Position numbers and translations under genes: made by a program. From the NCBI GenBank assembly GCA_004009845.1, contig RMBW01000120.1, positions 22,829 through 86,828 of the forward strand: a stretch of 64,000 nucleotides of DNA. The letters are read 5' to 3'. Source of the DNA: Davidsoniella eucalypti (Eukaryota; Ascomycota; Sordariomycetes; Microascales; Ceratocystidaceae). Below, piece by piece: positions 46,610 to 57,729 of this stretch. Each line of letters starts with the position of its first letter. Position 1 is the stretch's first letter. The notes under the pieces are model-generated. The model made no database searches and was not told the DNA's origin. It saw only the letters and a list, made by a program, of their open reading frames with translations.

Positions 46610-49600
46610 CTATATCGACGACTGTGTGTTGGACCGAGGTGGCACGCCCTTGAAGTCTTCGTAAATTGGCTCCAGGCCTTCCCACGCTTCTGCTGGATTA
46701 CCTTCGGGGCCTGCATTTTCTCTACGTTTCCAGTATTCGCCACTGAACTTCCAGTAGTCCTCGCCTGTGATGTCACAGTGGGCTTTGGTGAACCAGGCTG
46801 GCTTGAACTCCTCGCCTTTCTGCTCACGCAGCCGACGACGCGAACGCTGCGCTTCCTCGAGTCGCACCTTCTCGTCAGCCGCGAAGTCGTACTCGCCTTC
46901 TTCCATAGCCCGCTGATCGGGACGTAGACGCGAATCTGTTGGTGCTAGCCATGGCTCGAGCTTGTCGTCAATGTGGTTGAAGCTCATGACAAAAGGTGTA
47001 AGGTTGAACGGAATGCCTGTGGGTCGTGGGTTGGCCTGCCAAATCAGGAACGCCTTGTTAGGGTCGTTGATGCTACCACGCTGGGCATTCTCGCCTGGAT
47101 CATCAAGAGTTGCCTCGTATCCGGGCGTCTTGCGAGCATAGAGTCTCGAGTTCCAGCGGCCGCCCATGCTGTACACTACCTTGCCTGAAGCATCGACAAT
47201 TTTACCAGCTGCTTGGTGGGCGCTTGATGCCTTCCAGCCACGGGGCTTGAATTCAAGGTAGCATATCTCTCCAGTTGTCCAGTTCTTGATCTCCATGGTA
47301 CCATAGTTGTCAATAGCGGGGTTACCAGTGATGATACCAATGACCGTAGACGTCACCTTCTTCCAAGTGTACAAGTCCTCTTTACCACCCGCCGTAGGCC
47401 GTAGCTTAAGGAACCACGTGCCTAGCGGGTTGATATCGAACGACTTGCCGTAAAACTTGGACCGCACCGAAGATTCACCCCAGTAAGTCCAGCGAGGCGA
47501 CTCTGCCCACGCGGCACCAATTGGGGGGTGATGGCTGACTTGCTCAATGAAGAATCGGTAGTTCTTGTCAGGACGAACATATTCGAAGGTCTCGCCTAGT
47601 AGGGGGTTGAAAGGCTTGGCTACACGGCCAATGGTAGAAGCATACTCGGATGCTGCAAAGGCCGCTACATATATTAGACGCTCAATGGAGTCTGAGCGCT
47701 CAGATGCCATATCAAGTAGCTCTGCATACTCCATGTCTTCACCGCAACGATATAGAAGTGAGGTGGGCTCGTTGAACGAGACGGGAAGAGTCATCTTGGT
47801 CATGTCCTTGCCAATCATAGACTTGAGAATACCCTGTAAAAAACGAAGATTAGTTAGTCAAATCAATCGTAGATAGTATGCGTGTCTAGTGCATGATCGT
47901 TACATGGATTAAAAGAAGATAAGACTTACCCATAGCGAAACCTTGGGTCTGTTGTCCTCATCCATCTTGAGACGAGTACGGATTCCATTCTCGTAACCTT
48001 TGAAAGACGGCGAGATATCATTCTCAGCATCACCACTAACAGTGACTGAAGTTGAGCTGTCAGCAACAGTCTCTGACGGAGGCATTTCGCCTAGTTCAAT
48101 GTTACCGGCATCCACGGCATCATAGAACTCCTCTTCGTCCTCAGACTCGGAGTCGGATAGTGTGATATCGATGGCTGGCTGGCGGCTGGTCGTTTGGCGC
48201 ATTGGAGGTGCTGCGGCAGTGGTTGGCGAGACATCATTATCATCCTCAACATCCTCCATGATAGTAGTAGTAGGGGCCATCAAGGCACCGTCAGCAGTAA
48301 GAGCCTGTCTCAAAGCACGCTTGGTCATTTTGCGCTTTTGTTCAGCCTGGCCGAATTGCGTTTCCAGTTCTTCTTGTTCGCGGGCAAGTTTCGCCATGCT
48401 CTCTTCCCACATGCGACGCATTTCAACCTCGCGATCGACACGGGACTGCCAGTACGCCTCTCGGTCCTTGGCTACCTTGAGGAGATCTCCAACAAGGCCA
48501 GTGAGGCTACGAATGGCACTGTCGTAAGTAGACAAGGCCTGTGCTACACTGGGATCGGATGTGTTGACAGTTGATCCGTTACTCACCGCACCTTGACGAG
48601 GGATCTGAGACATGAGTGCCGTGTTTACCTGCGACATGGTTTCAAGCTGCAAACGAGCAGACTGTACGATGATTGAAAAGGCATCCTTGCTGGGTGGCAT
48701 GTTGCGTGTACTCGTATCATCGCCATAGTCGTCGTCATCGTCATCATCGTCGTCCTGGTAGACAGATTCGCCGTTGAGTGTCATGGCGTGGTTGTCGTGG
48801 TCATCGTGTTCTTCATCTTCGCCACTACCATGACTTATGCCAGCCCCAGAGTTAACTCCACTGGCGGTGTCGTTCCGTAGATTCGCGCGACTAGTAGACG
48901 CATTGCGGATAAGCGAACCGGACTGCGGGGCCTTGGTCGAGCTGCCGCTAAAATCTGACACACTGACATTCTCACTGGCAACGTCACTAGGTGCCAGCTG
49001 TGAAGGCTTGTCATGCTCCTTGGCATGGCGTAGGTATTCGTCACGCCGCACTTTTTGACGTTCCTCTTCTTTGGCTTGGTCTTTGGACCACTGGATAGAG
49101 TTGTTGAGAGCCCAGAACCAGCGCTTGGCTTCGACTTCGTGATTAGCCTTGAGGGTGTACTTGACTGATGATTTGCCAATGATCTCAAACTTGGTTTTAT
49201 CGTCTGGACTCATGTGTAACTTTCCGATACGCATGTTGATTGCACCACGGCAAGCGGAGCCGGCATCGTCTTGGTGTTTGGAATAGCTCAAGACACCGTC
49301 TTCGAGCACAAACCAGCGCAGCTGGTAGCCCTTTCTATAGTTGGTCCATTTTTTAAGATAGCCACGCATTTCACGGGCTTCTCTGCCAGCTAGGGGATCG
49401 CTGGTGGCACCAGAGATTCCGCCTTGAGAGGCTGCACCAAGAACGGCCTTTTCCTGTATTCCACGTTGAGCGGCCTGGGCAGCTGGCGATCTCTTGAGCA
49501 TGGCACGAGTGGTGTCGTCCTTAGTGACGTCTTGTGGCAGCTTCCCCCTCCGATCGCGTTTGAATGGATCGGCGCCGTGCAGCAAGAGGAGTTGGATCAG

Positions 49601-51404
49601 CTGAGAATCACGCTTACGAGCAGCCTCGTGCAACAATGTGCCACCCGATTGAGCAGTGATGGGCTCAGTCACGAAATCTGGATTATTGACGTCCAGAACG
49701 GCATTAAACCGCGGTTCTTCCAACACATCCCGAAGTTGTCCGTAGTTCTGTTCGTTGATGATCTCCTGCACCTGCTTGGTCTTGTTCTCAGTGAAAAGGG
49801 CGCGCGAAAGGTGCAGCTGTTGGAATATTTCCGGATTCCGGGAAAGGTCGATGGGAGAGCGTCCCTGGAAGTTGACCACTGAGTCGTTGATTCCAGCCTG
49901 CTCAAGCAGAAGGTGCACAGCTTGCGTGCGTCCTTGCTGGGAGGCGATGTGGAGCGGTGTGTTGCCCTCTTTATCCCTAGCATTGATGTCGACAAAGCCT
50001 ACGCCATCGGACAGAATGTACTCGATGACCTGGGTCTCAGCGCACTGGATGGCAAGATGGAGTATGGTGGTGTCTTCGAGAGGCCCGGTAGCCGTAGCGG
50101 ACATGGACGAGGTACTTTTGCGGGGCGCTGACTCGGAGGTTTCGCGGATTGCCTTGGAGATTGAGGCGGTATCGCCACTGCGAAGGGCTTCGACGATGCG
50201 AAATTTCCGCAGTGATTGCTCCAGGGAAACGGTGCCCTTGTCTGTGTAGCTGATGCTTCCTGTGCGGCCAGGATGCCCCGAAGGCAGAGAAGCTGACACT
50301 GAAGGCGGACTGGTCGATGCAGCAACCGAATGGTGCGATGGGACGCGGCTGCCCGTAAGCGAGGCGGTCGACAACTTGGAGCTGTGGCCTCGAGTGGCGG
50401 CTGGCTGCTGCATTTGGGGCGATGGAGACGTGCCTCGGGCTGAATTGCTAGCAATATTTAGTGTGACGGGACGGGTGTCGAGTTGAAGAGAGCCTTCCTC
50501 GGCGGTTGGAGAGATATCAGTTTGTTCTTTGAAAGTTTCGGTTCTGCGGCGCAATAAAGCCTTGGCGGCTGAAGAGCGAGAACGCTTATGGGTAACGCTG
50601 TAGTAGAAAAAGGAATTGGCCAGTTAGCTTTGTGACGTTGGAATTGGCTTGGCTTTTGCCAGATAATCCAGCGAATTGTAGAGCAAGCAGGTGGGATGAT
50701 TAAAGATAAGGAATGGAGCCCCTCCCTCAAAGCACAGAACTGAGCCGCTGTGCTATGTGCCATGCTATATGCTATAGTTGGTATTTCTACTATGTGCTAG
50801 TACATACATAGCTTATAGCTTGTACAAATATGGCGCCCTATATAGCCAATGAGAAAAGGAGGGGTGCTCATATAGGCTCAATAAAGGTGGAATAGAGGAG
50901 CCCGACAAGCAAACAACGGAGTCTAAATAGGCCTAGACACCACTATGTCTCAGCAAGACAGGCGCCCTTTTTCTCGACATTAAATGAGACCTTAGGGAAC
51001 TACATCGAGGCCAAGAAGCCAGACGAGTGCAATTGGATTGGATATGGAAACACAGCAGCCTGTAGCGCAGTATAGTGTAGTGTAGCAGTAGATGTAAGAG
51101 TGACTGAGGATACCAATGGTAATGGTTGGTCAAAGGAACAAGGATGAGGCAGGCGGGACTTGATATAGTTGTAACCGTGCAGACGTCGATGCAAGCCAGC
51201 ACTTTTTTTAGTGTGCCATTATTTATATGCTCTACTTTCTCCAAGGAGATGCAGTACCGTATAATACAGGGCAGCCGAGTGACACTAGCACTACATTGAA
51301 ATATAGTTGTATATAGACAGCTGCGGTGCAGCTACGATGATGGGAGAACCATGGGCATCATCGAGACATGAGATAGACACATACCTTTCTCCGGTTTCTG
51401 ACAT
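46610..51404 (-). CDS. Oxysterol-binding protein, Osh1/Osh2-type (ankyrin-PH-FFAT-ORD)
   Basis: Lipid-transfer protein expected to exchange sterol and PI4P at ER contact sites. Predicted exons on the minus strand: 51404-51385 (20 nt, MSETGE), 50597-47930 and 47833-46610, giving 1303 residues. Seen: ankyrin repeats at about 178-245 (LHLAIQCAETQVIEYILSDG; GNTPLHIASQQGRTQAVHLL) and about 323-350 (GGTLLHEAARKRDSQLIQLL); a PH domain at about 413-512 (MRGYLKKWTNYRKGYQLRWF to KRWFWALNNSIQW); a poly-Asp run; a coiled-coil-like segment (EEELETQFGQAEQKRKMTK); an FFAT-like EEFYDAVDA near 824-832 for VAP binding; and an ORD from LWGILKSMIGKDMTKMTLP with the family signature EQVSHHPP near 993. The large-ORF frame has no ATG at its head. 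A CAG acceptor at 50598 and the 20-nt exon 787 bp upstream fit in phase, but that first exon is the least certain part. Confidence 0.92.
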
Positions 51405-52426
51405 TGTGGCAGTGCACAAAAACCAACGGCAAGCCGCTGATGCGATGGATTGTAGGCAATGACGATATGGATTCTGTGAGGCAAAATCGCAAGAGGCAGT
51501 GGGTTAGTCAGCAGCGCAACTACAGCGCGGCTTAGTTCTAGTTTCAGATCGCTTTGCACAGTGCCAATGGACGAGAAAGACAGCAAACGAGAATCGTCGT
51601 CGTACTGCAGCGGCAGCTTCTGCTTATGTTGTTCGCGTTTTCAAGTAGATCGAGAAATAGAGAGTCGGACACGGCGAGGCCACAGAAGGTCGGTCGATGG
51701 ACGGGTCGAACCAGCAAGTGGGTGGTTTCGTCTCGGAAAGGGGAGGTCTGGTAGGCCTAGACTGGGTCGGCTACAAAAGAAGGAAATAGAATACTAAAAA
51801 AAAGAAAAAAAGAAAAAGAAAAAAGAGCTCAGGCGGCTAGCTAGTTGTAACTATTCCTAGGCCTGATTAAAAGAAAATGAAGCAAATTATGTTGAAATAA
51901 ATACTTGGACATCCAAAATGAAGAGAAAAAGGGTTGTGAGATTCAAAAATTGCGGCCGGCGTTGTCTTGGGGCGGCGTCTTGAGAGATAGGTAACTTCTG
52001 GATTTGGCCGTTTTGGGCTCTAGGAGCCAAAAGAAGCTATTCCCTTGCCTGGACTGCTGTTGCTAATACCGCTAGCTATTGCCTCCCATGGATTTTGTTC
52101 CTGCCAAATTCTGTCAGGAGGCCCCGGCGGTGGAGCAAGTTGGTTAACTGCACGTGACGACGATAAGCTCGCTCTATGACATCACAGGGTTACAACATGG
52201 TATTTTTGGCTTAGGGTTTCAATGAGCAACGGTGATTTTAGTGTACATATATGTATTTTATCGGCTGGCTATGAAGTACTATATATGAAAAAACAAAAGA
52301 AAGTATTAAATAAATATGCAATGCCCACCTCATAGCATCATGGACAGCATAGAGAGGGGAAAATTAGTCATCGTCGATGGGTCATGTTGCCCAATGTATC
52401 GGTTGTGTTACATGCAAAGGCATCAC
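51405..52426. other. Promoter-side interval upstream of the oxysterol-binding protein gene
   Basis: 1.0 kb between the first exon of the oxysterol-binding protein gene and the chitinase 3' end, both genes on the minus strand. It contains an A-rich tract (about 51800-51830) and the chitinase 3' flank. No gene seen; short open frames at 51554-51797 have no domain. Confidence 0.55.
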
Positions 52427-54178
52427 CTATAGAGCCAACATCATGATGGCGAATGAGCACAGAGCGGTTAGACCGCTAGCACCAATGCTAGATGCACTGG
52501 CAGTGGCTGGCACTATAGTTTTAGCAGTAGAGGAGCCTACAGTGTTGCTTGAAGAAGCAGGCTTGACAGGAGATCCAGAACCGCTCGCCGAGGGAGCAAG
52601 GGTCCAGGTGTTGAAAGTAGCGGAAGAAGGAGCATCGGAAGTGTAGAGGTGGGGGAAACCAGAAACGGCAGTTCCAACAGAGGCCCGCGAAGCACCAGCA
52701 GATACTAGCGAAGTCGAGCTCTTGTTAGAAGTCGCCTTGACTGGCGCGGTCAGAAGGTAGTTGCTAGCAATAGAGGTGGTGTTGGAAACAGTGCTAGATA
52801 TCACAGCAGGTGTGCCGACGATATCGTTGGCGGAGTACTTTTGAGTCGGCGAAATAGCACTCTTTGGGGTCTGGGCTGACTTGGATGTAGCTTCAGCGCA
52901 GGCCGAAGAGGAAGAAGACGAAACGGTGCTAGACAGAGACTTGCTAGAAGCAGTAGCAGTCAAAGCAATGCTTGACGTAGTGGCTATAGGCGCAAGGCTT
53001 CCATTGTCGCAGCCGCACGACATAGCGTACTGGATGTACTGGTTATACGGTATATCATCCAGAGTGTTGGCATAAGCGCGAGCAGCATCCCACAGCGAAA
53101 CACCACCGAAGGAAGGCTTGTTGCGGTAAGCACAGATCAGCTTTTGGGTTTCCTCGACACCGACAAGACCGTTTTCAGCCGCACCAGGACCGCCAGCCAG
53201 ACCAATGTAGATCTTGGCATCCTTGTTGGCAGTACCGGCCAGGTAGTCGTCCCAGGCGTTGTAGTTGAAGCCATCAGCATTGTCGGCGCTGCAGCTGGGG
53301 TTGTTGTAGAACTGGATCAACAAGGCGTCGAACTTGGCGTGCTGGATGATGGTCTCCAGCTGGAACCACTCAGAGGATAGAGGGCACTGAGGAGCAGCAG
53401 TGAGGATGAGGTCAGGCTTGGTCTCAGCACTACGCGAACGCAGCTTATCAATAAGGGCAATCCAAGGAAGTTGGTTGGCTAAACAAGGTAGATTGATTAG
53501 AGAATGTCTATTGTATGTCGTACGGAAATGGTTCAAGAGTAACCTACGGAATTTGCTTTCAAGATCAAAGTCGAATCCATCAACCGAGGTATGGGCGTTG
53601 CCGTTGTCAAACGGTCTCGGGATATCGATGGATGGGTTGTACGGACCAAAGGCATCGTATAGGAAATCCGCAAACTCTACAGCAGTCTCGTTGCTCGAAA
53701 CGCCATAGTTGCCGCCCATGGGATTGTACCAACCACCGATACTCAGCATGACCTTAACACCGGCATCTTGGCAGATAGGGATATCCTGCTGGACAGTAGG
53801 GCAGTCCAAAAGCTGCGATTGCTTGCCATCCTTGACGAAGAAGATGAGAGGACAGTGACCAGCCATGTTCAGGCTGGGGTAGCCAGTGCCGGTGAGGTCG
53901 TTCTCCGGCGAGACATTGATGAAGCCGATAGTGATAGAGTCGGGCTTGTTGGAAGTACAGTAGTCGGCTAGACGGCGTTGTATGTTGCTGTCCTGGCCCT
54001 ATATTGAAGAAATATTCGAGTCAGTTTAGAGCTCGTAAATGATACCAAGTTTGCTCACTAAGATGATCACAAGACTTACCCAGTACATGTTTAACTTGCC
54101 AGTTCCAGAGCACTCTGAAGTAGCAAGTACCGGAACAACACCAGCCACTAGCAGAGCAGCAAGTGTCTTGGAAACCAT
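52427..54178 (-). CDS. GPI-anchored class III chitinase (GH18)
   Basis: Endochitinase for cell-wall chitin, expected at the cell surface. Minus-strand exons 54178-54080, 53998-53548 and 53478-52427 give 533 residues. Seen: signal peptide MVSKTLAALLVAGVVPVLAT; start of the GH18 barrel (CSGTGKLNMYWGQDSNIQRR); SITIGFINVSP; KVMLSIGGWYNP; the catalytic motif DGFDFDLE at 173-180 with Glu180 as general acid; then PDLILTAAPQCPLSSEWFQ, LIQFYNNPSC and KIYIGLAGGPGA; barrel end GGVSLWDAA; a Ser/Thr-rich stalk of about 150 residues; and a C-terminal hydrophobic tail preceded by small residues (SIGASGLTALCSFAIMMLAL), typical of a GPI signal. No chitin-binding module seen. The second intron (53479-53547, 69 bp) has no in-frame stop, so retention would insert 23 residues right after the catalytic strand. 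Confidence 0.94.
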
Positions 54179-55791
54179 CGTGAAGTATATCAACAAAGCT
54201 CGATTCAAAAGATTGTAAGCTGGTCGAAACCAAAGAGACTATACTCTCAAGATAGCAGTGAAGCAAGGCAAAAGAAGGCAGAAGAAAGAGAGGACGCAAA
54301 CGAAAAAAGCTTGCTATACCGAGCTTGGCTGTTGCAATAGAGTGAGTGCTAATGAAGAAACTTCACGATGAGGATGCCGGAAAGAGAGGTAAACAAGAAC
54401 AATTCGAGTACGGGATACGAGACCGTTATATGCTCACATCAGACACACCTCAGTCTAACTGATGATTGGTGTTTCTAGCCGATAGAGTATTCCAGCATCC
54501 CGCTCTAGTCTTGTTGTATGTGTCCGATTCGAGGAGGGCAGGATGGATGGGGAAGACCGACCACCTACATCTCGGACTCGTCTAAACCAATACATGAACG
54601 CTTGTTTGGATTGTTATAAGCAGCAAGGACTGCCGCTAACAAAAGCTGGTTTTCCACTTATATGCACTGAGCCAGCTTTTCGGTCGTGCTTCTTATCACC
54701 CTGCAGTTATTTGTTGGGTTCTAGGCTGAAGCGGATGGCCCGTCGTTGTTATGGATAGAGCAACAACTTCCCGGGCTAGAATATACTTAACTCGAACGCA
54801 AGCGATGAAATTCTGGGCAAAGTACATATAAATACGATTAGAGAAGACCCAGCCTCCCCTTTCGCGTTGGTCTTCTACGGGCTATCCTATTCACAAGTGC
54901 AACCTAAGCTACAATTATCCTATCTTGTCACCGAAGAGTAAACTGAATCCTATGCAGGTACCACAGTCTGGTTCCTGGAACTGTCTAAACATCCTCTCTA
55001 GGTTATCCTTCTATGAAAAAAGGCACTAGGCCGGATTAGAGTAGCAAAGGACCGATACTGTGCGGGTTGTCAATTTTAACTAGCGCCAAGAATTTGCCAG
55101 TTGTGAAATGACAAATGTGAGTGTGTGAGCTTATATTCGGGGCATTTTTTCTACAGGGATATAACAACAGCCGTAAATAAAACAAAGCTTAGATCAATTG
55201 TATGCAAGTAGCCGAACTAGTCTAATATCTGGCCATAACTAACAGATACAAGTTGGAATAGTCAAGTCGGCAGTTACAAGTATAAAGTAATTTATCAAGA
55301 CAGACGTCAGGGATTTAAGCATCGTTTTTTTATGGCTGGAACTTAGCCGGAACATTCCGCAGAACTAGAACTAGGCAAATCCAGGGTTCGATAACTATAC
55401 ACTAGCTTCTCATCCGATTCATCAGTTAGTTTCTTCCTACTTTATTGTCTCTGGAATTCGGCTCATTAGCAATGTATCGCCTAGCAGCTTGGTTGCAACC
55501 CACCCGTGAGTCCTCACATTACCAGATTTACTTACACCCATGTAATGTAATTGTCAGATAGAATAAAGGAATAAACTCTTTAGAGTTATGAATCAAAGAA
55601 GGAAAAATACAGCGTCCCCTGGCAAAAATCACAATCACATCACGCCTATAGAAACTTTAATTCCACACTAGATTCCCTCTTTGGGACGCTTAAGACTACA
55701 CTTGCTAACAGGTCAGATCGAGCACAAAACTACAAAAACAAAATCACAGTCATGTCAAAATCAAACATGCTATACTATATTTCTCCGGCTG

Positions 55792-56058
55792 GGGCAAAAC
55801 TACCACTGAAGTCCACCCAGGGTTTGGGCAGCCTGCCACTCACGAAGTTCTGCAGAAGGTAGATGCCAAGTAGTAACCCTACTGTTCTAAGAGGGTTTAT
55901 AATACAAGGAGCTATGAAATGCTCGGAAGTTCCCGAAGAGGTGGGGTTTCCCGGTAAGGATTAGAAGTTGAGAAGTAGGTTGTCCTTCACCTTACATTGT
56001 ATACTAGGATTAGTTCAGGGCTGTGTATCTTAGGATACCGAGGTGCTACATGGCTATT
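55792..56058 (+). repeat. Left arm of 1.16-kb inverted repeat
   Basis: 267 bp that matches 56694-56949 in reverse complement over its whole length, apart from scattered mismatches and one block near 55828-55840 that is longer here. Outer end GGGCAAAACTACCACT; inner end GGCTATT. Read on the minus strand it holds TTATAAACCCTC, a possible TATA element. Confidence 0.85.
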
Positions 56059-56693
56059 CGAGCATCATTTTCACCTTGATAAAAAAGAAGAAAAACATAC
56101 TACTGACTAGTGACATGTAATGAATCTTACTTCTACTTTGAGTGTTCTTATTTCGGTGGAGTAACCACAAGTTGATGGCTCGGTCGTGCCTTCTTTGGCT
56201 CGAGCATGAGAATAGGTAATCATGAAAAAAATGACTACATGTAGAAAGGTTAGTAGTATAGCGGAAATGAGCGATCCCAGTTAGTTGTATCTGAATATGT
56301 ACATTGTACCATGAACAAATAGAAAACGAAGAGAAAGGCCGATATAAGTTTGATATGACAACATCGCCGTTACCGAAAAACCCGGGGTTTAGGATCTCGC
56401 ACATCTTGTTACCCCGAGTTTTATGCTTTATACATATTTAGAATAAAAGTCGGTGTGAAGTGTATAGTATATCTTACGTTTCTAAAATTTTCTTACTGAG
56501 ACAAAATCTTGGCTGGCTCTAAATAAACTATGTCGGACAGAGATAGGAGTACTGGCCATATAAGAGGACGTGCTTTTTAGCTTTCACTAAGTTCTTTCCA
56601 GAGAAAAGCCATCTATGTACTTACTTGATGTAATGAGTTGAAATATAGTATATATGTATAAAAACACCTTTATTAAGGTGGAAATGGAGTTCT

Positions 56694-56949
56694 AATAGCC
56701 ATGGAGCACCTCGGTATTCTAAGATACACAGCCCTGAACTAATCCCAGTATACAATGTAAGGTGAAGGACAACCTACTTCTCAACTTCTAATCCTTACCG
56801 GGAAACCCCACCTCTTCGGGAACTTCCGAGCATTTCATAGCTCCTTGTATTATAAACCCTCTTAGAACAGTAGGGTTACTACTTGGCATCTACCTTCTGC
56901 AGAACTTCGTGAGTGGTGAGGCGGGTGGACTTTAGTGGTAGTTTTGCCC
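56694..56949 (-). repeat. Right arm of 1.16-kb inverted repeat
   Basis: 256 bp, reverse-complement partner of 55792-56058; outer end AGTGGTAGTTTTGCCC. The arms flank a 635-bp AT-rich centre with only one short open frame (116 codons, no domain). The arms could be terminal inverted repeats of a non-autonomous DNA element or two solo LTRs in opposite orientation; no clear target-site duplication was found. Confidence 0.85.
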
Positions 56950-57444
56950 TCAGTGGCTAGGGGGGGTTCTCTTCTTCTCCCTTATCTCTATTTAAAACAA
57001 ATATTATCTTGAATGCTACAAGATAAACCCCAAGTTATCAAGATAGGAAGATACTTACTATATAGTATATAATGTAAGGTTAAACATATTGGTAATGTAT
57101 AGTAAAGTTTAGTTCCGGCAACCAGTAAAGTTTATGTTTCTCTCTATCTCTAGCCTCTAACATTGATGCTCTGATCCTATTCAAGTCGGGTTGGTTAAAA
57201 ATGATTTTCATTAATTTCACGATACATGATAATAACCTTGTTTTTGAGATACATATCACAGGAAAAGCGATGAGTGTGAGTGAAAAGGATGTCTTTGCAA
57301 TGACTAGATATCAATTCGTATCAAAGCTGCTATATAATTTACATAAAAACTAACAATATCACATGCTAGTTCGAGTTCGAGTTTGATTTCCTCCTTCCGA
57401 CGCCGTCGACGAATGATGACGTCTTTTTGTCTCCTTACGCAGTG

Positions 57445-57540
57445 TCAAGAACCGACAACCTCTGCCCCAGCAGAGCCGATACTCTCGACTCTGATGATGT
57501 CGTCCTTGCCAACATTATCGACGGAGATGTCATCGCCTAT
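57445..57540 (-). pseudogene. C-terminal remnant of a gene cut by the duplication boundary
   Basis: On the minus strand a frame reads IGDDISVDNVGKDDIIRVES, continues about 11 more residues and stops at TGA (57445-57447). It begins exactly where similarity to the S28 copy 1 flank ends (about 57541), so a gene appears to have lost its 5' part when the duplicated block arrived. No domain is recognisable from 31 residues; a chance open frame is possible. Confidence 0.4.
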
Positions 57541-57729
57541 ATAATGAATGAATGAATAAGAACACACACATATACATAACTTAATACTGGAAATGTGAAT
57601 AGAGTGATAAAATCGTATATTAGAGATGTCCGGATTTAACGGCGCGTTATAAACGCATGCTTTGCTTTAATGAGGGATAAGGAGTGTGAAATTTATATGC
57701 AGAATTGTCTAGTGGGCGACTCGACAACA

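Larger units (their letters stand above)
54179..57540. other. Gene-free interval with inverted-repeat element
   Basis: Chitinase promoter (54179 to about 54500), then AT-rich DNA with no supported gene. It contains the 1.16-kb inverted-repeat element (55792-56949) and, at its right end, the tail of a truncated minus-strand gene (57445-57540). Short open frames in it (for example 54543-54758) have no domain. Confidence 0.6.

Noticed and set aside
48722..48762. GTC/ATC-rich microsatellite
   Set aside because: This encodes the poly-Asp run within the oxysterol-binding protein and needs no separate explanation.
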